Below are positions 50,058 through 58,601 of a stretch of 64,000 bases of DNA, one piece after another (positions within the stretch are counted from its first letter, which is position 1; the number at the start of each line of letters is the position of its first letter). Source of the DNA: UBA4738 sp002413305 (GTDB lineage: Bacteria > Actinomycetota > UBA4738). A program made the position numbers and the translations under genes. The stretch is from the NCBI GenBank assembly GCA_036847185.1, contig DAIUAM010000013.1:9231-73230 (forward strand), read 5' to 3'. A model generated the notes under the pieces. It was not told the DNA's origin, did not search any database, and was given only the letters and a program-made list of their open reading frames with translations.

Positions 50058-51425
50058 GTGTCGAAGCGGGCGATGAGAGTGGTGCTGGTGGCGGTCCTGG
50101 CTGCGGCGATGTTCGTCGCCGGCGGGATCGGCCTGTTCAAGGCGGTGGGGACGGGGGAAGGGAACCCGCCGAGCGGTTCCGCTCAAGCTGCATCGGACCA
50201 GGCCGCCCGGGCTGCCGCCGCGGCCGCCCAGCCGCTGTTGCCGGGCGCCCCACTCGCCCAGCAGATCCAGAGCCTGCAGCTCCGGCTGAAGGCCTTCCCG
50301 AAGGATTGGAGATCGTGGGCCGACCTCGGCCTGGCCTACGTCCAGCAAGCCCGCGTGACGGCCGATCCGTCGTTCTACCCGAAGGCCGACGGCGCGCTTC
50401 GGAGGTCGCTGGCCCTCCAGCCGGCGGGGAACCTCGACGCGGCCACGGGCATGGCGGCGCTGACCGCCGCCCGCCACGACTTCGCCGGCGCGCTCATCTG
50501 GGGGCGGACGGGCGAGGCGATCGGTCCCGAGAACGCGAACATCCACGCGATCACGGGCGACGCGCTGGTGGAGCTGGGCCGGTATCCGGAGGCGTTCGCC
50601 GAGTTCCAGAAGGCGGTCGACCTGAAGCCGGATCTGGCCACGTACTCTCGTGGGTCCTACGCGCTGGAGCTCCAGGGGAGCGTGGAGAATGCGCAGCGGG
50701 CCATGGAGCTGGCGCTCTCCGCGGCCGCCTCGCCCGCGGACCAGGCCTGGACGAACAACCAGCTTGGCGAGCTCGCCTTCAACCGGGGGGATTTGGGCGC
50801 AGCCCGGCGCTCCTACGAGCTGGCCACGCGGTCCGACGCGACGTTCGTCCCGCCGCACGCCGGGCTGGCCAAGGTGGAGGCGGCCGGGGGGAAGCTCGAC
50901 GACGCCATCCGCGACTATTCCTCGGTGGTGGAGCGCTTTCCGCTCCCCGAATACGTGATCGCGCTGCACGACCTCTACCAGGTCGACGGGCAGACGTCCC
51001 TGGCCGCCCGCGAGTACGGATTGCTCCGGGTCGAAGAGCAGCTCTTCCGGTCCAACGGCGTGAACATGGACCTCGAGATTGCCCAATACGACGCGGACCA
51101 TGGGGTCGACCTGGCGGCCGGTCTTGCCACGGCACACGCCGAATGGGCCCGCCGGCAGGCCATCAATGTGGCCGATGCGCTGGCCTGGGAGCTGTACGCG
51201 AATGGCCGAGCCGCCGAGGCGCTGCCCTACGCGAACCGTGCCCTGGCCCTCGGGACCCGCAATGCGCTGTTCTTCTTCCACCGCGGGATGATCGAGAAGG
51301 CGCTGGGAGAGGCGCCCGCCGCGCAAGTGGATCTGCGGACCGCTCTATCCATCAACCCCGCCTTCTCGACCCTGTGGTCGAAGACGGCAGCCGACACGCT
51401 GGCCGTCTTGGGAGCGCAGTCGTGA
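50058..51425 (+). CDS. TPR-repeat protein with N-terminal membrane anchor
   Basis: A protein of 455 residues. One N-terminal membrane helix (RVVLVAVLAAAMFVAGGIGLF, about 7-27) and a Ala/Ser-rich linker are followed by tandem TPR-like repeats from ~75 to the end (for example DLGLAYVQQARVTADPSFYPKADGALRRSLAL). It probably works outside the cytoplasm as a scaffold. GTG 50058 follows GAGGAGG; an earlier ATG (49998) would place the coding region across the strong hairpin at 50007-50037. Its stop overlaps the NicO gene start (GTGA), indicating joint expression with the metal exporter. Confidence 0.72.
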   Translation: MSKRAMRVVLVAVLAAAMFVAGGIGLFKAVGTGEGNPPSGSAQAASDQAARAAAAAAQPLLPGAPLAQQIQSLQLRLKAFPKDWRSWADLGLAYVQQARVTADPSFYPKADGALRRSLALQPAGNLDAATGMAALTAARHDFAGALIWGRTGEAIGPENANIHAITGDALVELGRYPEAFAEFQKAVDLKPDLATYSRGSYALELQGSVENAQRAMELALSAAASPADQAWTNNQLGELAFNRGDLGAARRSYELATRSDATFVPPHAGLAKVEAAGGKLDDAIRDYSSVVERFPLPEYVIALHDLYQVDGQTSLAAREYGLLRVEEQLFRSNGVNMDLEIAQYDADHGVDLAAGLATAHAEWARRQAINVADALAWELYANGRAAEALPYANRALALGTRNALFFFHRGMIEKALGEAPAAQVDLRTALSINPAFSTLWSKTAADTLAVLGAQS

Positions 51426-52951
51426 AGCGGCTGGCTGCGGTGTTCGGGCTGGCGATCGGACTCTTCGCCGGAGCGGCGTTCCTGGCAGCCGGGCCGGCAT
51501 CGGCCCACCCGCTGGGCAACTTCACGGTGAACCGCTACAGCGGCCTGGATCTGGCGCCCGGCCGGGTCACGGTCACGTATGTGCTCGACATGGCCGAGAT
51601 CCCCACGTATCAGGCGATGCCGGCCATCGACACGAACGGCGACGGGACGGCTTCCCCGGCCGAGCGCGCCGCGTGGGCGAACCGCGAAGCGCCCGCGATC
51701 CTGTCGAACCTGCGCCTGGCGGTCGGCGATCGGCCGGTCGCGCTTCGAACCGTCTCCGCCACCATGGTCTTCCGGGCCGGCCAGGCCGGCCTGCCGATCC
51801 TGCGGCTCAACACCACCTTCGCCGGGCCCCTCGGGTTCTCCGCGGGTTCGGTCTCCTACCGGGACGGCAACTTCGCCGATCGGATCGGGTGGAAGGAGAT
51901 CACCGCGCGATCGGAGACGGGGATCTCGCTGAGCGCGCTGAGCGTTCCGTCGGTGAGCGTGAGCCATGCGCTGCTGGCCTACCCGAAGGACCTGCTCTCG
52001 AGCCCGCTCGACGTCACCGGGACCAGCTTCGCGTTCGAGCCGGGCTCGGGGACCGGGCCGGCGGCCGGAGGTGGTCACAGTTCCGGCGCCAGGTCAACCG
52101 TTTCCGGGGCGCCCATCTCGAGCGGTGGGTCGTTCGCGAAGCTGGTGGATTGGCGGTTGACCCCGCTGATCCTGCTCGGGTCGCTGCTGCTGGCGGTCGG
52201 GTTCGGCGCCGTGCACGCTCTGGGGCCGGGGCACGGCAAGACGATCACCGCGGCGTACCTGGTGGGCGCGGGGGCGAAGAAGCGCCAGGCCATGGTGGTC
52301 GGCCTGGCGGTGTCGCTCATGCATACGGGCTCGGTGCTCGCACTGGGGCTGGTCTTCCTGGTGCTGGCCAAGTCGTTCCCGCCGGAGCGGATCTATCCGT
52401 GGCTGGAGTTGGTAACCGGCCTCGTGGCGCTGGGGCTGGGGACGGGGCTGCTCGTAGTGCGGGTGCGGGCCCGGCGCCGGGGCCTCGACCCGTGGCATCC
52501 GCACACGCATCCGTGGGACCGGCCGGCCATCGCGGGCGGCGCGGTCGACGTCCTGCCCGACGTGGGGACAGCGCACGCGCATCCGCACGTCGAACACGAG
52601 CACGAGGGGCCCCACGGGCACGGGTCGAGTTCGACGCCGCCGGTCTCCGCGCCCCGCCTGCTGGCGCTGGCCGTGGCGGGGGGCATCCTGCCCTCTCCGA
52701 CCGCGTTCGTCGTGCTTCTTGGGGCCGTGCGCGCCCACCGGATCGGCTACGGGCTGTCGCTCATCCTGGCGTTCAGCGTGGGCCTGGCGACGGCGCTGGT
52801 GTTCGTCGGACTGTTCGCGCTTCGGGCCCGGACGGCCATCTCCCGCCGCCTGAAGACGAGGTGGCTGGGCCTGCTTCCCATCGGCTCAGCGGCCCTGATC
52901 CTGGGGTTCGGCCTGTTCTTCTTCACCCGAGGGCTGTACCGGGTGGCCTGA
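51422..52951 (+). CDS. NicO-family nickel/cobalt exporter with exported N-terminal domain
   Basis: A protein of 509 residues. A signal peptide (about 1-28, ending SAHPLGNF) leads an extracytoplasmic domain (30-230). Six membrane helices follow. The first metal motif is HALGPGHGKTITAAYLVG (about 263-280) and the second conserved segment is SLMHTGSVLALG. A His-rich cytoplasmic loop contains HPHTHPWDRP and HAHPHVEHEHEGPHGHG, typical of Ni2+/Co2+ transporters such as RcnA. It probably exports Ni/Co. It is translationally coupled to the TPR protein. Confidence 0.82.
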   Translation: MKRLAAVFGLAIGLFAGAAFLAAGPASAHPLGNFTVNRYSGLDLAPGRVTVTYVLDMAEIPTYQAMPAIDTNGDGTASPAERAAWANREAPAILSNLRLAVGDRPVALRTVSATMVFRAGQAGLPILRLNTTFAGPLGFSAGSVSYRDGNFADRIGWKEITARSETGISLSALSVPSVSVSHALLAYPKDLLSSPLDVTGTSFAFEPGSGTGPAAGGGHSSGARSTVSGAPISSGGSFAKLVDWRLTPLILLGSLLLAVGFGAVHALGPGHGKTITAAYLVGAGAKKRQAMVVGLAVSLMHTGSVLALGLVFLVLAKSFPPERIYPWLELVTGLVALGLGTGLLVVRVRARRRGLDPWHPHTHPWDRPAIAGGAVDVLPDVGTAHAHPHVEHEHEGPHGHGSSSTPPVSAPRLLALAVAGGILPSPTAFVVLLGAVRAHRIGYGLSLILAFSVGLATALVFVGLFALRARTAISRRLKTRWLGLLPIGSAALILGFGLFFFTRGLYRVA

Positions 52952-52991
52952 ACGAGGCCGAACCGACGGATGAGGCCGGGCCCCACATAGC

Positions 52992-53020
52992 GAGGAGGCC
53001 GCAGGGGATGCGGCCTCCTC
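52992..53020 (+). terminator. Perfect 12-bp terminator hairpin after the NicO gene
   Basis: GAGGAGGCCGCA (52992-53003) and TGCGGCCTCCTC (53009-53020) pair without mismatch around the loop GGGGA. It lies 40 bases after the exporter stop. There is no T-run. It could also serve the convergent anti-sigma gene, which ends at 53158. Confidence 0.7.
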
Positions 53021-53157
53021 AGATTCGCGCCCAGCCGGTTGCACCGGTGGGCGCTCGTCCGGCCTTGCAGAGAAGGGGGATGCTTCTCACTTCCTGTTCG
53101 ACGGGCGTTCCGGGATGGTTCATGCGAGGGCGGACTTTTTTCGGGCCGAACCGGCGG

Positions 53158-53886
53158 CTACAGCGAGGCCCGGACCACGTGCCGGTCGGAGGGCGAGGTG
53201 CTGCCACGGGCCGGCTCCTCGGTGATGAGCAGGCCGTCGTAGCGACGTGCGTCGACCTCGATCCGGATCAGCACGACCCCTCGCTCAGGGAGGAACGTCC
53301 CCACGCTGGCGAACTGCCCCCCCTTGACCAGCCACACCTGGTAGACCCGGTCGCCGGATGGGTTCGGCATGGAGCCGAACAGGTACAGGCGGGGGCGGCC
53401 GGGGATGTACGCCGCGGCCAGCGACACGGGGACGGCCTGAGCGGTCCGCTCGGCGGAGAGCGTCACTACGTGCGACTGTGCGTGGCTGACCGTGGCGAGG
53501 ACCTCGGTGGTTCGAACCTGCCGCTGCTCGGCCTCGTTGACCCGGTGGGACAGGTGCGCGGTCCACGTTCCCAGGCCCGCCACCATGGCCACCACGACGG
53601 CCACGGCCGCCGCTCGTGTCCAGATCGGCGCCCGGTGGTTGCGCAGGTCCCTCCGCAGCCGGACCCCGAGCAGGCGGGGAGGGCGGGACGGCGAGGCGGC
53701 CAGGGCGAGGTCGCCGGTGACGGCCTGGAACCGGTCCAGCAGCTCGCGACAGGAGGCGCACTCGGGAAGATGGGCACCGAGCAGGGCCTCGATCCGGACC
53801 GCCTCGACCTCGTCCAGCGCGTGGAGGGCGTAACCAGCCAGGGCCTCCTCGATCGCCTGGTGGTCCGCGCTCGGCTCTTGGCTCAT
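53158..53886 (-). CDS. RskA-type zinc anti-sigma factor
   Basis: A protein of 242 residues. The N-terminal ~55 residues form a zinc-binding anti-sigma domain with His39-x3-Cys43-x2-Cys46 (HLPECASC) and an upstream His22. One membrane helix lies at about 92-110 (AAAVAVVVAMVAGLGTWTA). The extracellular C-terminal RskA domain contains AAAYIPGRPRLYLFGSMPNPSGDRVYQVWLV and ends RYDGLLITEEPARGS. It should hold the adjacent ECF sigma factor inactive until regulated proteolysis. Its start overlaps the sigma stop by four bases. Confidence 0.88.
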   Translation of the reverse strand: MSQEPSADHQAIEEALAGYALHALDEVEAVRIEALLGAHLPECASCRELLDRFQAVTGDLALAASPSRPPRLLGVRLRRDLRNHRAPIWTRAAAVAVVVAMVAGLGTWTAHLSHRVNEAEQRQVRTTEVLATVSHAQSHVVTLSAERTAQAVPVSLAAAYIPGRPRLYLFGSMPNPSGDRVYQVWLVKGGQFASVGTFLPERGVVLIRIEVDARRYDGLLITEEPARGSTSPSDRHVVRASL

Positions 53887-54458
53887 CCTTCGCTCTCCGC
53901 GAGCAATCGGTTCAGCTTCCGCATGGCCGCCAGGGTCCGGGTCTTGACGGTCCCCAGCGGGATGCCGAGCTCCTCGGCGATCCGGGCCTGCGTATACCCA
54001 CCGAAATACGCCATCTCAAGCACCGTGCGCTGCTCGGCAGGAAGCTGCTCCAGCGCGGTGAGGACCTGAGCCCGGCGGCTCTCCAACCAGGCCTCCTGTA
54101 CCACTCCTTCTGCAACATCTTCGCCAACGGCAGGTCCGGGGTTCACTTTCAGCGAGCGTCGGCGCAGGCGCTCCTCGCGTCGAACGGTGTCAACCGCCCG
54201 GTGATGGGCCAGCGACAAGAAGAAGCTCCGGAAGGTGCCGCGCGCCGGATCGTAGGCCTCGGGGGCGCGCCACAGGGCCAGGAACGAATCGTGGACCACG
54301 TCCTGGGCGAGTTGCTCCTGCCCGGTCACCCGCAGGGCCAAGCCGAACGCGGCCGGCCCGTATCGTGCGTACAGCTCCTCGAAGGCACCCCGGTCGCCCA
54401 TGACCAGCCGCTGGTGGAGCTCCACGTCCCGCCGGTCTTCCCGATGATCCCCTTCCAT
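53883..54458 (-). CDS. ECF RNA polymerase sigma factor (SigK/SigL-like)
   Basis: A protein of 191 residues. Region 2 (FEELYARYGPAAFGLALRVTGQEQLAQDVVHDSFLALWR, about 26-64) recognises the -10 element. Region 4 (LPAEQRTVLEMAYFGGYTQARIAEELGIPLGTVKTRTLAAMRKL) carries the -35-binding helix-turn-helix. ATG 54458 with AAGGA ahead is preferred over a GTG at 54476. The pairing with an RskA-type anti-sigma is that of SigK-type systems. Targets in this window are not evident; the gene is divergent from the glutaredoxin-like gene. Confidence 0.9.
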   Translation of the reverse strand: MEGDHREDRRDVELHQRLVMGDRGAFEELYARYGPAAFGLALRVTGQEQLAQDVVHDSFLALWRAPEAYDPARGTFRSFFLSLAHHRAVDTVRREERLRRRSLKVNPGPAVGEDVAEGVVQEAWLESRRAQVLTALEQLPAEQRTVLEMAYFGGYTQARIAEELGIPLGTVKTRTLAAMRKLNRLLAESEG

Positions 54459-54499
54459 CGCGTCCTTGTGTAGCACCTCGCCGCTACCATGACGGTCGA

Positions 54500-54757
54500 G
54501 TGGACCACGAAGTCCTTGTGAAGATGTACTCGCGCCGGACGTGCCATCTCTGCGAAGAGGCCCGCGACGTGATCGCCGCGGAGGGCCGCCGGACGCCGCT
54601 GCACATCGAAGAAGTGTTCATCGACGGCGACGACCGCCTGGAGCTCGCCTACGGCATGCGGGTCCCCGTGGTGGAGGTCGACGGCGTGGAGCGCTTCGAA
54701 TACCGGGTGGATCCCGGCGAGCTCCGCCGCCTGGTCCGCCCTGGCGGGTCCCCCTGA
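54500..54757 (+). CDS. Glutaredoxin-like protein
   Basis: A protein of 85 residues with a thioredoxin fold. The redox motif is CHLC at 15-18 (YSRRTCHLCEEARDVIA), then FIDGDDRLELAYGMRVPVVEVDGVERFEYRVDPGELRRLV with the cis-proline VPVVEVDG. This is the DUF836/glutaredoxin-family pattern of small thiol-redox proteins. The substrate is unknown. It starts at GTG 54500 and sits just upstream of rex, on the same strand. Confidence 0.85.
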   Translation: MDHEVLVKMYSRRTCHLCEEARDVIAAEGRRTPLHIEEVFIDGDDRLELAYGMRVPVVEVDGVERFEYRVDPGELRRLVRPGGSP

Positions 54758-54794
54758 AGGCGACCGCGGGCGAGCCATCGGCCCGCTTGTGCCT

Positions 54795-54813
54795 TTGTGC
54801 GTGCGGTTCACAA
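54795..54813 (+). promoter_or_regulatory. Imperfect Rex operator upstream of rex
   Basis: TTGTGCGTGCGGTTCACAA keeps both outer arms TTGTG and TTCACAA of the Rex palindrome. It lies where a -35 box would be relative to the TAGAAT at 54820-54825, so Rex binding would block its own promoter. The right half is perfect, the left half has lost two bases. Confidence 0.6.
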
Positions 54814-54819
54814 TCGCGC

Positions 54820-54825
54820 TAGAAT
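54820..54825 (+). promoter_or_regulatory. -10 hexamer of the rex-hem promoter
   Basis: TAGAAT, 7 bases before an in-frame GTG (54833) and 30 bases before the rex ATG. The promoter fits a leaderless mini-ORF ahead of rex. Confidence 0.5.
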
Positions 54826-54832
54826 GCCCGGC

Positions 54833-54859
54833 GTGACGGTTCCCGCCACACATCCATGA
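54833..54859 (+). CDS. Possible 8-codon leaderless leader ORF ahead of rex
   Basis: GTG 54833 begins 7 bases after the predicted -10 and reads eight codons (GTG ACG GTT CCC GCC ACA CAT CCA) to TGA 54857-54859, which overlaps the rex start as ATGA. A ribosome initiating on the leaderless 5' end would be handed over to rex. The peptide has no recognisable function; support is position only. Confidence 0.3.
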   Translation: MTVPATHP

Positions 54860-55545
54860 GAGACCGCTCGATCCCCGAAGCGACCGTGGGACGCCTCCCC
54901 GTCTACCTGCGGGCGCTCGTCGAGATGGCCGAACACGGGACGAGCACCACGTCGTCCGAAGGCCTCGCCGAGGCCGCCGGGGTCAATTCGGCCAAGGTCC
55001 GTAAGGACCTCTCCTACCTCGGGTCCTATGGCACCCGCGGGGTGGGCTACGACGTGGCCTACCTGATCCACCAGGTCCGCCGAGAGCTCGGGCTCACCCA
55101 GGACTGGCCGGTCCTGATCGCCGGAGCCGGGAACCTCGGCCGGGCACTGGTCAACTACAAGGGCTTCGGCGAGCGCGGGTTCCGGATCGTGGCCATGGTC
55201 GATGTGGAGGACGGCAAGGTCGGGGAGCGGATCGGGCCGGTCGAGATCCAGGACCTGTCCCTGCTCGACGAGATCGTCCGGAGCACCGAGGTGGCGATCG
55301 GGGTGATCTGCACGCCGGCCGCCGCCGCGCAGGAGGTGGCCGACCGGATGGTGGCTGCCGGGATCCGTTCGATCCTGAACTTCGCGCCGGCCGTCATCAC
55401 GGTGCCCGAGCAGGTCTCGGTCCGGAAGGTGGACCTGTCGCTGGAGCTCCAGATCCTCGCTTACTACGAGCAGCGAAAGGCGGCGCTGGAGGCCGTGAAG
55501 GACGGCCTCGCGACCCTCGACCTGGCCGGAGCCACCGCGCCGTAG
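54856..55545 (+). CDS. rex: Redox-sensing transcriptional repressor Rex
   Basis: A dimeric repressor of 229 residues that binds its operator at low NADH and leaves it when NADH accumulates. The N-terminal winged helix carries EMAEHGTSTTSSEGLAEAAGVNSAKVRKDLSYLGSYGTRGVGYDV (about 24-68). The C-terminal Rossmann domain has the NADH loop LIAGAGNLGRALVNY near 89-103 and the domain-swapped C-terminal helix. The ATG overlaps an upstream mini-ORF. The order rex-hemA-hemC-hemD-hemB matches the rex-hem operons of streptomycetes, and sites for it lie at 54795 and 1739. Confidence 0.95.
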   Translation: MRDRSIPEATVGRLPVYLRALVEMAEHGTSTTSSEGLAEAAGVNSAKVRKDLSYLGSYGTRGVGYDVAYLIHQVRRELGLTQDWPVLIAGAGNLGRALVNYKGFGERGFRIVAMVDVEDGKVGERIGPVEIQDLSLLDEIVRSTEVAIGVICTPAAAAQEVADRMVAAGIRSILNFAPAVITVPEQVSVRKVDLSLELQILAYYEQRKAALEAVKDGLATLDLAGATAP

Positions 55546-55582
55546 TCTGGTAGCCGACCGTGACGAACGTGGTGTCCGCCTG

Positions 55583-56863
55583 ATGCCGATCCTCGCGCTG
55601 GGAGTCTCGTACCGGCGGGCCTCGGTCGACCTCCTGGAGCGGCTGGCCTTCGCCGACGACGACTTCCCCAAGGCGTACCGGCGGCTGCGCGACTTCGAGC
55701 CGGTCCGCGAAGCGGTGGTCCTTTCGACGTGCAACCGGATCGAGGTCTACGGCGAGGTGGCCTCCTACCATGCCGGCTTCCTTGAGCTGAAGCGGTTCCT
55801 GTCGGAGTCGCGGGAGGTCCGGCCGGAGGAGCTCGCCGAACCGCTGTACGCGCATTACGAAGACGAAGCCGCCGAGCACCTGTTCGGCGTTGCGTCAGGG
55901 ATCGATTCGATGGTGCTCGGCGAGCCGCAGATCCTCAGCCAGGTCCGATCGGCCTTCCGCCGGGCGGAACTGGAAGGGACGGCGGGTTCGACCCTGTCCG
56001 CGCTGTTCCGCGGCGCGATACGGACCGGCCGGCGGGTCCGGGCGGAGACGAAGATCGGCGCCTCTCCGGCCGCGTTCGTGGAGGCCGGAGCGGACATGGC
56101 CTCCGCCGCCCTCGGCGGGCTTGAGGGGAGGTCGGTGCTGGTGGTGGGGGCGGGCGCCATGGCCAAGCTCGCCGTGGACCATCTTCGCGAGCGCGGCGCC
56201 GGCCACATCCGCGTGGCGAACCGGACCGTCGAGCGGGCCCGCGCCCTGGCCGCCCGAGCCGGGACCGAGCCGGCGGGGCTGCACCTCCTGGTTCCGGCCA
56301 TGGCCGACGCGGACCTGGTCGTCTGCTCGACGGGCGCGGCCGGCGTCGTGATCGACGAGGGGGCCGTGCGGGAGGCGGTCGACGGCCGGCCGGCGGACCG
56401 GCCCCTGTTCCTGCTGGACCTGGCCGTGCCTCGGGATGTGGACCCGGCGGCAGGGTCGCTACCGGGGGTGACGATCCTCGACATCGACGGCCTGCGCGCG
56501 GCCCTGTCCGATCGTACGGCGGGAGTGGTCGAGGAGGTGGGCAAGGCCCGAGCGGTCGTCGACGAGGAGGTGGCCCGGTTCTCGTCCTGGCGGCGGGCGT
56601 CCCGGCTGGCGCCGCTGATCCAGGCTCTCCGCGAGCGGGGCGATTCGATCGCCGCCGCCGAGCTGGCCCGCGCCCTGCCCCGGCTGTCCGGCCTGTCCGA
56701 GCGGGAACGCCAGACGGTCCAGGCGCTCGTCGAGGGCATCGTGGCCAAGCTCCTCCACGATCCGATCGTGAGGCTCAAACAGTCGTCGGCCGCGGGTGGG
56801 GGCGCCGAGCTGGCCCGCGCGGTCGCCGATCTGTTCGGGCTCGATGTCCTCCCCGGGATCTGA
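55583..56863 (+). CDS. hemA: Glutamyl-tRNA reductase
   Basis: First committed step of C5-pathway tetrapyrrole synthesis: it reduces glutamyl-tRNA to glutamate-1-semialdehyde with NADPH. The 426-residue protein has the nucleophilic Cys50 in VVLSTCNRIEVYG, the HLFGVASGIDSMVLGEPQILSQV signature near 93-115, an NADPH loop VLVVGAGAMAKLAVDHL and a C-terminal helical dimerisation domain. It lies 37 bases after rex. The presence of hemA indicates the plant-like C5 route rather than ALA synthase. Confidence 0.96.
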   Translation: MPILALGVSYRRASVDLLERLAFADDDFPKAYRRLRDFEPVREAVVLSTCNRIEVYGEVASYHAGFLELKRFLSESREVRPEELAEPLYAHYEDEAAEHLFGVASGIDSMVLGEPQILSQVRSAFRRAELEGTAGSTLSALFRGAIRTGRRVRAETKIGASPAAFVEAGADMASAALGGLEGRSVLVVGAGAMAKLAVDHLRERGAGHIRVANRTVERARALAARAGTEPAGLHLLVPAMADADLVVCSTGAAGVVIDEGAVREAVDGRPADRPLFLLDLAVPRDVDPAAGSLPGVTILDIDGLRAALSDRTAGVVEEVGKARAVVDEEVARFSSWRRASRLAPLIQALRERGDSIAAAELARALPRLSGLSERERQTVQALVEGIVAKLLHDPIVRLKQSSAAGGGAELARAVADLFGLDVLPGI

Positions 56864-56868
56864 GGCCG

Positions 56869-57780
56869 GTGAAGCTTCGCGTCGGGACGAGGCGGTCCAA
56901 GCTCGCCCTGGCGCAGGCGGGAGAGGTCCGGGCGCTGCTGGAAGGGATGGGGTTCGAGGCGGAACTGGTGCCCATCGTGACCTCGGGGGATCGGGGCGTG
57001 GCCGCTTCATCCGATCCCGCAGGGGTCAAGGGGCTGTTCGTCGCCGAGATCGTCGAGGCCCTCCGGCGCGGAGACGTGGACCTGGCGGTCCATTCGGCCA
57101 AGGACCTGCCGTCGGAGGATCCGGACGATGTGACGGTGGGAGCCGTCCCGCACCGGGCCGCGCCGTTCGACGTCCTGGTCACGCGAACCGGCGACGAGCT
57201 CCCGGCCGGAGCGGTGGTGGGGACGTCGAGCCTCCGGCGGCGGGCCCAGCTGCTGCGCTTCCATCCGGAGCTCCGGGTTGAAGCGCTCCGCGGCAACGTC
57301 GACACCCGGCTGGCTAAGCTCGAGGAGGGCCGGGCCGACGGGATCGTGGTCGCCGCGGCCGGGCTGGCCCGGCTGGGGATCGCGCCGCCCTTCGCGGCGC
57401 CGATCCCGCTCGAAGAGATGGTCCCCGCGCCCGGGCAGGGCGCGCTGGCCGTGCAGGTCCGGGAGCGCGACGACCCGGTCGCCGAGATCGTCCGCCGGCT
57501 CGACCACCGTCGCTCCCGGCTCGCGTTCGAGGCCGAACGCGCGGTGGTGAAGCGGCTGAGGGGCGGCTGCGCGCTGCCGCTGGGTGCCTACGCCGAGCTT
57601 CGGGACGACGGCGTCCGCCTCCTGGCAGTGGTGATCCGGCCGGATGGCAGCGACCTCGTGTGGGCGCAGGCCGAAGCATCCACGCCCGAGCTGGTCGCCG
57701 TGGAGGTTGGGGACCTGCTGGTCGCGGGCGGGGCCGGCGAGATCCTGGCCGACGTGCGTGGGGCCGGCGAGGAGCCATGA
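56869..57780 (+). CDS. hemC: Hydroxymethylbilane synthase (porphobilinogen deaminase)
   Basis: Polymerises four porphobilinogens into hydroxymethylbilane. The 303-residue protein has the dipyrromethane cofactor Cys234 in the RLRGGCALPLGAYAEL segment. Other conserved pieces are RVGTRRSKLALAQA, DLAVHSAKDLPSE (catalytic Asp region), GTSSLRRRAQL and LRGNVDTRLAKLEEG. GTG 56869 lies 5 bases after hemA. Confidence 0.95.
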   Translation: MKLRVGTRRSKLALAQAGEVRALLEGMGFEAELVPIVTSGDRGVAASSDPAGVKGLFVAEIVEALRRGDVDLAVHSAKDLPSEDPDDVTVGAVPHRAAPFDVLVTRTGDELPAGAVVGTSSLRRRAQLLRFHPELRVEALRGNVDTRLAKLEEGRADGIVVAAAGLARLGIAPPFAAPIPLEEMVPAPGQGALAVQVRERDDPVAEIVRRLDHRRSRLAFEAERAVVKRLRGGCALPLGAYAELRDDGVRLLAVVIRPDGSDLVWAQAEASTPELVAVEVGDLLVAGGAGEILADVRGAGEEP

Positions 57781-57787
57781 TGGTCGC

Positions 57788-58600
57788 ATGACGACACGCA
57801 CCCTGGTCGGGATGGTGATCGTGGTGACCCGCCCCCGGGAACAGTCCGGGGAGCTGGCCATGATGCTCGACGCCCGCGGCGGCCACGCGCTGCTCGCCCC
57901 GGCGATCGAGCTCAGCCCCGCTCCGCCGGGCGAGCTGGAGGCTGCGGTCCGAGACCTCGCTGCGGGAGGCTTCGACTGGGTGCTGCTGACCAGCCGGGCA
58001 GGGGTGGACGCCCTGCTGGCGCAGGCGGGAGCGATCGGCGCGACCCCTCAGGAGGCGCTGCAGGCCCGCGTCGCCGCCATCGGCAAAGGCACCGCGGAGG
58101 CGCTTCGCGCCAGGGGCGTCGAGCCGGACCTCGTCCCGGAGACCTTCACCACCTTCGCCTTGGGCCGGGCGCTTCCCCGGGGAACCGGGCGGGTCCTGCT
58201 GGCCCGGGCCGACATCGCGCCGGGGGAACTGGAGGGGGCGGTGGCGTCGAAAGGCTGGACGCCGGTCCGGGTCGACGCGTACCACACGCGCTTGGCGCAC
58301 CGACTCCCGGCCGAGGTGGCCCGTGCCCTGCAGGCCGGCGAGGTCGACGCCGTGACCTTCACCAGCGTGTCCACGGTCCACGGGTTCCTTCGGGGCCTGG
58401 AGGGGAGTGGGGTCGAGCTGGCCTCGTGGCCGACGATCGCGTGCATCGGGCCGGTCACCGCACGGGCGGTCACCGACGCGGGACTGGAGGTGGCCGGGGT
58501 CGCTTCGCCGCATACAATCGAGGGACTCGTGGAGGCTCTGGAACATGCCGTGGCCGCGCACGGGGAGCGAAGCCGCCTGTCGAAGAAGGAGCATCGCTGA
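57788..58600 (+). CDS. hemD: Uroporphyrinogen-III synthase
   Basis: Cyclises hydroxymethylbilane with inversion of ring D. The 270-residue protein belongs to a low-conservation family; the two-domain pattern is visible as VIVVTRPREQSGELAMMLDARGGHALLAPAIEL, DWVLLTSRAGVDALL, VAAIGKGTAEALRARG and, in the second half, VDAVTFTSVSTVHGFL and IACIGPVTARAVTDAGL. Its position between hemC and hemB supports it. ATG 57788 lies 7 bases after hemC. No methyltransferase domain is fused to it. Confidence 0.9.
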   Translation: MTTRTLVGMVIVVTRPREQSGELAMMLDARGGHALLAPAIELSPAPPGELEAAVRDLAAGGFDWVLLTSRAGVDALLAQAGAIGATPQEALQARVAAIGKGTAEALRARGVEPDLVPETFTTFALGRALPRGTGRVLLARADIAPGELEGAVASKGWTPVRVDAYHTRLAHRLPAEVARALQAGEVDAVTFTSVSTVHGFLRGLEGSGVELASWPTIACIGPVTARAVTDAGLEVAGVASPHTIEGLVEALEHAVAAHGERSRLSKKEHR

Positions 58601-58601
58601 A

